This document shows, one piece after another, positions 55,775 to 64,000 of a stretch of DNA of 64,000 bases. Under the pieces are notes generated by a model. It ran no database searches and was not told the DNA's origin. It saw only the letters and a list, made by a program, of their open reading frames with translations. Where the stretch lies: assembly GCA_029449245.1 (NCBI GenBank), contig JANATF010000009.1, forward strand, positions 1,240,001-1,304,000, read 5' to 3'. Position 1 is the stretch's first letter; each line of letters opens with the position of its first letter. Source of the DNA: Mortierella alpina. Lineage: Eukaryota > Mortierellomycota > Mortierellomycetes > Mortierellales > Mortierellaceae. The translations under genes were made by a program, and so were the position numbers.

Positions 55775-57036
55775 TCAGAGGATCCTGCGGCCAACCTTGC
55801 GGTATGACCGATCATGGTACAGCAGTGGCTCCTGCGCTGGGCTTGGGATCTCCCCGTGGAGCACCCTTTCGACGTGCCCAATCCACATCTCGTGGTCCCC
55901 TACTACCATCACCTGGTGTGTCCTGCACCGCAATGCTCCGAGCGTGTTCAAAAGGACAGGCAGACTCGACTCTGCATCTGTCTCATAGCCAAGAACCTCA
56001 AATGGATCTGGATCCGTTGTAGCCTGCAGCCTGCCAGAATCACTATCAGTCGACGTTGGCCTCCCTGCCGCCGTCATGACTTCAATGTCGACCAAGGTCT
56101 GTTCGCTCGCCTCTGACACTAAATCCTCCGTGTCCTTATCTCCAGGCGCTCTGGTCGATCGTCCGCTCCTTGACTGTTGCTGTGGCTGCTTGAATGTCAA
56201 CGTTGATGGTGTAGAATACGACGGCGGAGGCGAAACCGAAGAGGAAAACGCAACTGAATGGGGAATCTGATCTGCAGCCAGGAACTGCACCACAAATCGA
56301 TCGGACTCGTGCAAGACCGTTGATGCTCTCGAGGGCAACTTGACAGAGAACGCAATCAAAGGTATTGGCTGAAGCGAGATGGAGGTGAAAGACGAGACAG
56401 TGATCCCGCGACGAAGACTGGGATCGTGTGGCGAGGCAGTGGAAACGACAACGACTACCAGAGATCGGCACGACGGTGTCAGTAACGTGGGGAATAGCAC
56501 TGCTGTTTACTTCAATTGCATAGCGGACAGGCCATTGACATTAATGCAACTCTACCTGGAAAAGGGACCTTCCGGAGAACCTTGCGTAGTTTTTCGGACG
56601 TTCCCCGATCATCACTAATTGTATCGGCTGCGCAGACAAGTTCAGCAATGATTAGGCGTGCGACGGATCAAGATAGGGTGTCTCCTAGACCAATGAACCA
56701 TGGTGAGGGTCGCAACGTACAGGCCAAAGTATTGTCGCCGCGGGCATCCTGGGTTGATGCGGGTGGTGTTGAAGAAGGGCTACCGGAGCGAGTGGTATAT
56801 TGGCGACGGACGTGCTGGTGTTCTACTTGGCTCTGGACCAGGTTGTCCGGGGGCATGATTCCTGATCTCCATGGGCGTCTTGGTGACACTGCTGTTGCCC
56901 CAGCGAATGCCGATGGGCTCGGCTGCCGCGGGGTACGTTTCAGAGCCGAGCATGCCCTGACACAGGCCCATGTCCGTGGAAGCATTGTTTGCATTAAGTC
57001 AGTACTGTGGCAATGTGTAAAGGGCGAGAAGATCAT
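55775..57036 (-). CDS. Flavin-reductase-like (FMN-binding split barrel) protein, probably mitochondrial (355 aa, 3 exons)
   Basis: Exons 57036-56721, 56627-56556 and 56454-55775 join in frame to 355 codons. The first 100 residues are Arg/Ser/Pro-rich with no acidic run, as in mitochondrial presequences. In-frame ATGs at 56994 and 56985 (MLPRTWACVRACSAL) are equally good starts. The core begins LRKVLRKVPFP, joined across the second intron to VVVVSTASPHDPSLRRGITV, SSFTSISLQPIPLIAFSV and FVVQFLA. This is the flavin-binding split-barrel pattern of flavin reductases. A Ser/Thr/Asp-rich insert of about 80 residues splits it from the C-terminal strand (VMVVGDHEMWIGHVERVLHG). The role is NAD(P)H-linked FMN reduction or flavin binding; the partner is unknown. 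It lies 62 bases downstream of the antiporter stop, on the same strand. Confidence 0.8.
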
Positions 57037-57098
57037 GTACCTAGGATGTGAGTGGCTTTGGATCTTGGACGGACCACATTTATTTATGCTCTGCGATC

Positions 57099-60000
57099 TT
57101 AACGTTTATCCTCCTCGACGGCGAGACCGACATGCTGCAGCTGTGCATGCGGCTCTGGCGTCTGCTCCGACGACAGCTGGTACACATGGTCCGCATCAAA
57201 CCCGTAAGGACGGGAATGACCACCGCTCAAGTCCTTCGCGTGCTGCACGCGCGGAGAACCAGGTCTGATCGAGGCTGCTACTCTGGACATGTCAATACCG
57301 CTCGACCGCTTGCCTGACTGCACAACGAGGAGACAGGACGCGACCTCTGACGATAAATATGTCTCTGCGACCGCCCCCAAGACATTCGAGACCGTTAAGG
57401 TCGAGTAGTGAATGTCCCGCGACGAGGGCTGTACTTGGAGAGTGTGGCGGGCACGAAGGTTGCTGTGGTTGTCGCCAAGTGGATTGTCGATGGGGTGCGT
57501 TGGTGTACCCACGGTAGAATGTAACTGGTGAGCCGTGCTGCTGCCCTGGACTCCATAACCATTCGAGGGGTCGGAGGTTTGAAGCGAAGGGGCCGAGCTG
57601 TGCCGTCCTTGTTTGCTCGTTGACCCACGACCAAGGACCAAAAGATCTCTAGAACCGAGAACTGCCTTCGAAAGACCCAAGGCATCTTGAAGAGTCTGCA
57701 CTTGGCTGACAAACATGTTCTCTCCGACCCCCACACCAAGGCTTCCGGCATTTAGAGCAGCCTTCTTGCTCAACCTCTTGTCCCCCTGAGGGAACGCCCG
57801 ATGCGCAAAGTATTCCTGAACTAAAGTGGCGTTGTCCTCTGGCAACTCTACCTTCTCATCATCCAGCTCAGAATCGAGGGACATTGCATCGATATCGACC
57901 TGGACCTCGCCTTCAGCTGCAGCAGCTTGCTTTTTGGCCGAGTCGATTCGCACAATGATGACATTGCACAACTTGTTGTGGCTCATGGACGAGGCAAGCT
58001 TGAGAGCCTCCTCGTCATCGTGAGATCCGTACAGAGGCACCATGATATTCAAAAAGTGTCCAGATCCTCCAAATTCCCGGTCGACAAAGATGGCCGTGAC
58101 CACGCCAGTGTTTGCGGTAGTATGCAATAGCCGGGTGGCCAGTTGTGTGTTGGATGTAACAAGAGGCTTCGACAGCACTAGATTCTGATTCTCCTCTGCG
58201 CCGCAAGGTGGGTCAGGCAGCGAAGTAGAGTTCCATGGGAAGATGATCACGCCGGTGCCGCTCTCCACAGCCTCATCGTAAATACTCTGTGCAAAGTCCT
58301 CGGGGTCCGTGGAGAGGGTCATGCGGGGGTTGACAAGGATGCCATTGAGTTTGGCAAATGCTTGAAAGACAACCATCAACGTGTCCCTGCGCAGAACCTC
58401 CGCACGCTCAGTCGCTGCCAACAACACCGAGGAGCTGCGTTCAGTTAGATGCAACAATCGAAGGACTAGCAAAGTGGGTCCAGTTGCTGCTGGGGTAGGC
58501 GCAAACCTAACAGAGTGGTCCGGAAGAGCGTGGGCACCGGGAACGGAAAGGGTTGATCCGCTAACATCTGCTTGGGACTGGGGGACGGCGTGATGCAGCA
58601 TTTCGAGGAAGGTCATCATTGCCGGCAAGTTGTGAATTTTGTCCAAGCAGAGCATGATGCCATTCTTTTTGGGATCGGATAACTCTGAGGCGTATTGCTG
58701 TTCAACATCACCGTTCTTGGCTTTCTCCTTGGCCAAGGCTCGCAGAGCCGCGGCCCGCTGATAGTGAACAGGATAGATCCAAGAAACTCCGGGTGTGGTC
58801 ATACAGGTCGTGATCAAACACATAGCCACCATAATCACAAAGACCCTCGCGTTGATCACTCCAGCGTCGTAGCCAATGTTGAGAACAATGAGCTCGATGA
58901 GACCCTTACAGTTCATCAAGATTCCGATAGCAAGGGACTCGCGCCATTCCATGCCCTGGATTCTGGCGGCCGCGGTGCACCCGACAATCTTGCCAAAGCA
59001 GGCCACGAACGTCACGAGAATGACAAGTCCCCAAGTGCGCGCGTCATCCAAAAGCCCGATCTGGGTCTTGAGTCCCGACAGTGCAAAGTAGATAGGCAAG
59101 AAGATGACCGTGACTAGATCCTCGATCCTTTTGGTAACTCCGTCAGCAAAGCCAGTGTCGTTGGGGATGATGAGCCCGACCAAGAAGGAGCCAAAGATGG
59201 CATGGACCCCAATGATGTCTGTCACAAAGGCACTGACCAAGACGACAACCATCGTGAAGGCCATCATAGTCTGACTGGGTTCGTCCTGCGATTTGGTGTA
59301 TCTGATCATAAACGTGAACATGGGCCGGATCACGAATACAAGGACGAGGCACCAGGCGATCGAGAGCAGGACAACATAGAGCGGCGTGATCTGGCTGGCG
59401 CTATTGATGATCGAGACCACGAGGGCAAGTAAGATCCAGGCGAGAATGTCCCCGACAGCACCAGCGCAGATCGTCAAGAATCCGACCTTGGTAGTTAAAA
59501 GCTTTTGCTCGGCAAGAATACGAGCCAACACCGGGAAGGCTGTGATGGACATGGCCACACCGCAGAAGAGCAGAAATTGACCAAAACCGACCGATGGATC
59601 AGGTCCCATTTCTTCATACAGGACATAACTAACCGCGGCGCCTACGCCTAGAGGAAGTACCATGCCTGCAAACGTGATGCCGAGAGCAAACTTGGCCCGC
59701 TTCACCACCTGTGAAGGATCGAGTTCGAGGCCGACGAGAAAGAGAAAGAAGACGAGACCGACATTGGAGATGAGGTTGAGGTAGGGCAATCCAGCGGGAT
59801 TGAAGATCTTGGTGGCAAAGCCGGGTATACGGCCCATTACAGATGGGCCAAGAATAATGCCCGCAATGACCTCCGAGATGACGCGCGGCTGCTTCAGCTT
59901 TCTCAGGCCCATATGAAGCATGTAGCATAGTCCGATGATGATGACCGCCTTGATATAATGGATAGTGGGAACACAAATGCGGTGAGTTGACATACTCTTA

Positions 60001-60199
60001 ATAGCGCGGCTTTGTAAGACGAGCCCTGAGACGTTACCTGGATGACGAACAGCGGGAAGGGGTTCTGGGGATTGACGATGGTCGGGTCGAGGCCCGTCAC
60101 AACGCTGCCTACAGACGAGGGAAGAAGGATTAACACACGCCTGGATACTGCAGATGGACCTTGCGCAGAAGTGGTAGACTTGCCTGCTGTAGCACCCAT
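57099..60199 (-). CDS. KHA1: K+/H+ antiporter of the CPA2 family, KHA1-like (1003 aa, 2 exons)
   Basis: Exons 60199-60038 and 59948-57099 join in frame (PLFVIQ|AVIIIGLCYM) to 1003 codons. The N-terminal half holds about 12 spans with the CPA2 signatures QPRVISEVIAGIILGPS, FFLFLVGLELDPS, and AVGDILAWILLAL with the ion-binding Asp. The soluble C-terminal half of about 560 residues has two nucleotide-binding-like lobes as in KHA1/CHX proteins (for example MVVFQAFAKLNG and NVIIVRIDS), separated by Ser-rich linkers. In yeast KHA1 acts in intracellular membranes in K+ and pH balance. An alternative 51-base intron within exon 1 (between CAAG and TGTAG) would also keep frame and cannot be excluded. 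The promoter side contains no other gene. Confidence 0.9.
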
Positions 60200-60979
60200 G
60201 GTCTTGGCTGTTCTTGACGAGCGATTGCCTGATGTGAACCTGCGGGTTACTAGTTGTTTACAGATGCCTTACAAGGACGCAGCTGCAGATATAAACGAGC
60301 AAGGGAGTGTTAGGAGCACAAGTGCAAGAGGACAATACGAGTTAGCAAGGGAGGTAGAGACAAGGCTGCCGCGGCGGCCAAGCTGCTCTAGCGCGTCGGC
60401 GAGCAACACTTCACGCCCGATGTGATGCGAGAAGAGTAATTCGCAGCCCTTATTTTTCACTGTACGGATATCTACCTCCACATGCCGTCGCCAACAGCCG
60501 CCAGCACGTACGAGTGTTCCTTTTACTGCCACTAACACAGGAGAGAAAATGGAACTAACGCAGTGTGCTGCTGTTCCTGAGTAAAGGGGTTCATGTGCTG
60601 CATACGCAAGCAAGTGGGGCTGCTTTTTCGCATGCAGGGGCTGGGGAGCAATGCGAGGAATGCCGCCATCGGGGTTTGGACTGGCAGGTCTCATTAGACA
60701 ACGACGGGTCTTACAGGGTGGATCTCGCGCCTGGGTGTGATTCGGATGCAGGAAGCAGTGCTAGCTACGCTGTTATCGCACGGCAAGGGGAGTCGGGTCG
60801 AGGGCACTGGTGTGGAGGAGATGAGGAGAAGAAGCAGCGAATGGCAACGGGATGATTGCGGGATAGAGAGCAGGTGTGTCTGGAACCTGCCCTGCCAGGG
60901 CCAGTGAACAAGGTTTCTTCCATACGGTCGTGGAGATTTCTAATTTTCTATTCGCTCACGGGGGCGTGCCGATACAACA

Positions 60980-61013
<34 letters not shown>

Positions 61014-61218
61014 ACAAACACACAGACCGGGCTGCCGGGGCTGCTTCTATTGCTTGCGCCCACGTGCAGCCTAGGGTTTCTTGACCAGGCGCCCTGCTCA
61101 GCTGTTCAAGGGGGACAGGCATCAATCAGGCAGATGATCCTCCCTCGCCGCACCTGCAGCAAGGCGCGTGTCGCACAAGTGCTTGCGGGCTCTGTTCTGC
61201 GTCTTCAATCTTCAGGCG
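60200..61218. other. Promoter region of KHA1 and intergenic DNA
   Basis: About 1 kb without a convincing gene. It contains a (CA)15 microsatellite at 60981-61010. Confidence 0.45.
60981..61010. repeat. (CA)15 microsatellite
   Basis: Uninterrupted dinucleotide repeat, visible directly. Confidence 0.95.
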
Positions 61219-61463
61219 TACGCTAGTCTCGCAACCAGACTCTCACGTTTACGTAGGGCGGGACTGCAAGCCCTGCTTCCACTCAATTGAAGGTCTGGGT
61301 CCAAATCACGAGCTATTGGCACAATGGTCCGTATAAATATTGATTAAGGGATATCACATGGACTTTGACCAAAGCGCTTGGACCCAGACCTTCAATTGAG
61401 TGGAAGCAGGGCTTGCAGTCCCGCCCTACGTAAACGTGAGAGTCTGGTTGCGAGACTAGCGTA
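61219..61463. mobile_element. Foldback/MITE-like element with perfect 86-bp inverted arms
   Basis: The left arm 61219-61304 and the right arm 61378-61463 are exact reverse complements over all 86 bases, around a 73-base spacer with no reading frame. Ends read TACGCTAGTCTCGCAACC. If the boundary is the TA of CTAG, the element is flanked by TA; no longer duplication is convincing. Perfect arms imply recent origin or gene conversion. It sits 150 bases downstream of the LRR gene stop. No transposase is present, and I cannot name the superfamily. Confidence 0.85.
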
Positions 61464-61496
61464 AGCATGGACCTTGCCACAGACAACACTTCCAGC

Positions 61497-61525
61497 ATCG
61501 CATCAGCATCAGCATCAGCATCGAC
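61497..61525. repeat. ATCAGC hexamer repeat
   Basis: About four near-perfect copies of a 6-bp unit, just downstream of the foldback element and within the likely 3' flank of the LRR gene. Confidence 0.7.
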
Positions 61526-61613
61526 ATCCTCATAAGTAATGGTATCAGTGGAAAACGTTCTCAGTCAAAATGGCATTTATGTTCGAAGCATAGTCCAATT
61601 GAACGGCATGTAG

Positions 61614-64000
61614 TCAAAGGACATGCATAGCCATTCCAAGGAGGAGCAGCATAGCTGACGCCAGCGGAGATGAGTTCAACATCTGCCTTCGTATTGTCTG
61701 GGCCATGGATATGTCGTCGTATATTTCGGGGTGGATGACGCGATCTACGTTTCACAAAAACAGTAGAGTGAGAAAAAATAGGCATGAACACACTCTGCGG
61801 TTCTGCTTGACATGCAAAGTACGCGCCCTGAGCGTCGGTATGTTTCCCCTTTTACCTCTGCAGTCAAGGTTACACTGGTAGGCCAAAGTGTTTGATGTGT
61901 CAATCGAGGCATTGGGTGGACAGCCAGCGAATTCGTTGGGTTGAACTATGCAAATGGTGATTTGCGGAGGCGCAATCGCAATCGGGAAGATACCGTCAAA
62001 CTTGTTGTAGTTGATGACCATGTATTCGAGTCGTGTCAGATTCTGAATCTCGACTGGGATGGTGCCATTAAAGTCGTTATGGCTTAGGATTCTGAAATGT
62101 GAGAAGAAGGACCCCGTTTTTTTAGTTATTAGTTGTTGGGCGTTGGCAAAAGTAGCATTACAACGACAAGGACATACAATCGTGTCAGACTTAAGAGATT
62201 TCCGATTCGAGGAGAGATGGCTCCAGATAACTTGTTGTCTGGCAGCTCCAGCACGCTCAGAGTCTGAAGGTCGTAGATGCTTTCCGGCAGCTCACCGGAG
62301 AAGTGATTGTCACCAAGGTTACTGTGCAGTGTTCATTCATTAAAACCACCATTAATGCCACATGGTCAAGTTCACATACATAACATGCCCCTAGACTTAC
62401 AGGTATTGTAGTTGCTTGCAGTCCCCAAATTCTTTTGGGATCTGTCCCGTTAGCTCGTTCGCGCGTGCAGAGCTTAAATAACAAAGAGAATTTAGCTGCG
62501 TAGTATGCTTGCAGGCGTGCTATCACGAAGAAACAAAAACTTACAATTTAACCAAACCCGCCAACGACCCAACTTCAGGGCCTATCTCACCCGTAAACCC
62601 GTTCTGATTGATGTTAATAACTCGCAGTTTAGTCAGAGATGCGAATAATCCCAAGGGAAGCATGCTGTCAAATTCATTATTGGCGATAGATCTAGGCGTA
62701 GAGAAGTAAAATGGAATGCCGATGAGTTTTGGGCATGTATGTCTCTACATCACCCTTGAACTATTCTCAGTTTGGAGGGCTTACAACTCAGTCAGCTGCT
62801 TTAGCTTCATGATCGAGAGGGGGAGTGGGCCTGTCAAATAGTTGTTCTTGATCACGCTAGACCGTGCAACAGATACAGAGCAAAGTGCGACAATAGGCAA
62901 CCAGACAGGGAGAGGAAATTCTAAACGTAAGTTTCGGTGGTACATTTGTTCCTTTGCCTATGACAGAGTAAATCTTACAGCTCTTGAATGTTCGTCATCA
63001 TGGTTACCGCCTCAGGAAATGTGCCTGTTATTTTGTTTGAGCTGACATCCCTAGAAATGACCCCGATATGCATAGAGTAAGAAAACTTGGCGTCAGTGTT
63101 CATATATACTTCAAATGTGATCTCACGCCTTTTTCAAACTGCTGACAACATACAAGCGTTTCAGCCGCGTTAGATTGCCATAAGACTCGGGGAGTTCTCC
63201 TGTGAGTTCGTTGTTGCTAATATCTAAAATCATCAGGTTGACGAGGTTGCCTAACTCCTTGGGCACTGGGCCTTTCAGTCCATTGAATACTAAATGCCTG
63301 AGAGGCCATTTGAAACAAATGCAGAGAAGCAGTATTTAGAAGTGAGAACACAGGAAGCACCCCTTCATTATAATAGAACACTCGTTGTCACCAAAAGGCT
63401 TACAGCTCAATAATATACCAATCATCGATCTGCTGCCCTCTACCTCCCGGACGGGTGGTAGTAGGAGGAGCTATGGGAGGAGGTGCTGGTCCATCATCAT
63501 CGTCACCATGGTCGTCATCGTCATGATAGCCATCACCATCCGCAGACGCTCCATCGTCATTGTCTTTATCGGGGTGCCGTCGGTTATCCTTGCCTCCCGT
63601 CCCTCGGCTGCCGCTTCCGTGATCATGCCCACTGCCACCACCTCGGTGAGGATTACGATTATGATAGTTGTAGAAAGGCGATCCTGGTGGTAGATCCCTC
63701 TTTCGTACCGGTCCATGTTGAGCATCAGTTTCAGAGGAGCCAACTCCGTAGCCGGGTAGGGACGCGCGATTGGTGATCAAATCGTCATCGTAGGGGGGCC
63801 ATGGCGGAGGGATGACACCATCAGGCCCGATACAGACCACACCGTACCAACCACAGCAGTTATTGGGATCCATATTCATTGGTGGGTTGGTGGTTGGAAC
63901 AGGTAGCGAGTCAATAGAAGTATCGTCCGTTGAGGGCGATTGCAGGGATTCGGCGGGTGGCGGAAGTTTGTATGAGTTGGAGGGAGGCGGTGGGGTTGAC
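61614..64000 (-). CDS. GPI-anchored leucine-rich-repeat surface protein, 5' end outside the window
   Basis: Nine exons are visible: beyond 64000-63404, 63297-63154, 63050-62979, 62856-62785, 62691-62545, 62472-62401, 62321-62178, 62091-61856 and 61744-61614. They join in frame. The N-terminal part has a plant-type LRR cap (DPNNCCGWYGVVC), then a long Asp/His/Pro/Gly-rich insert. About eleven plant-type LRRs follow (for example LDISNNELTGELPESYGNL). After two capping cysteines (CNLDC) comes a basic segment and a hydrophobic end (NSSPLASAMLLLLGMAMHVL) typical of GPI anchoring. Introns between repeats are all in phase 2 after the first Leu codon bases, and most exons are 72 or 144 bases, so exons equal repeats. 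No kinase domain follows. The role is probably wall or surface recognition or inhibition, by analogy only. Confidence 0.8.

Overview
The window is nuclear DNA of a filamentous fungus. Genes lie on both strands and are broken by short T-rich GT-AG introns. The gene set is fungal: four-RRM poly(A)-binding protein, stand-alone GAR transformylase, KHA1-type antiporter, FIG4, chitin deacetylase, and two salicylate-hydroxylase-like flavoproteins. Together with plant-like LRR proteins and intergenic poly-A/poly-T runs, this suggests an early-diverging soil fungus, most likely Mortierellomycota. That placement is an inference; there is no rRNA in the window. All exon structures were built by hand from splice signals, reading phase and known family patterns.

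Layout. 0-5 kb: a 12-cysteine secreted protein and a six-exon FAD monooxygenase with a 22-nt microexon. 5-10 kb: a stand-alone Ski7/HBS1-N-terminal-like protein next to the poly(A)-binding protein, so two factors of mRNA 3'-end fate lie side by side. 10-16.4 kb: a Crz1-like zinc-finger factor and an orphan seven-span membrane protein. 16.4-20.3 kb: mostly empty. 20.3-22.3 kb: a second FAD monooxygenase with a one-base frameshift. 22.3-26.4 kb: a repeat-rich tract with inverted ACTCA/TGAGT repeats around an intronless tRNA-Trp. 26-30 kb: an orphan two-span membrane protein and a GPI-anchored chitin deacetylase. 31.7-33.4 kb: fructose-1,6-bisphosphatase.

34.5-42 kb: a CorA-type transporter whose GMN signature reads GTN, a 66-residue membrane protein on three small exons, a glutaredoxin-like protein and, divergent from it, a SulP sulfate permease without a STAS domain. 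42-44 kb: two small secreted or surface proteins. 44.4-49 kb: a metaxin-like import subunit, GAR transformylase and a probable RNA polymerase I core-factor subunit. 49.5-60.2 kb: a degraded gene relic, then FIG4, a flavin reductase and a KHA1-like antiporter packed head to tail on the minus strand. 61.2-61.5 kb: a perfect 86-bp inverted repeat (foldback/MITE-like). 61.6-64 kb: a GPI-anchored LRR protein running off the window edge, with exons cut repeat by repeat.

Themes are cell surface (chitin deacetylase, LRR protein, small secreted proteins, seven-span protein), ion and sulfate transport, and RNA metabolism. There is no sign of a biosynthetic cluster and no CRISPR array. The most unusual items are the stand-alone Ski7-like gene, the GTN CorA, the translatable 123-nt intron in the SulP gene, the poly(A)-rich leader of the poly(A)-binding protein gene and the perfect foldback repeat.
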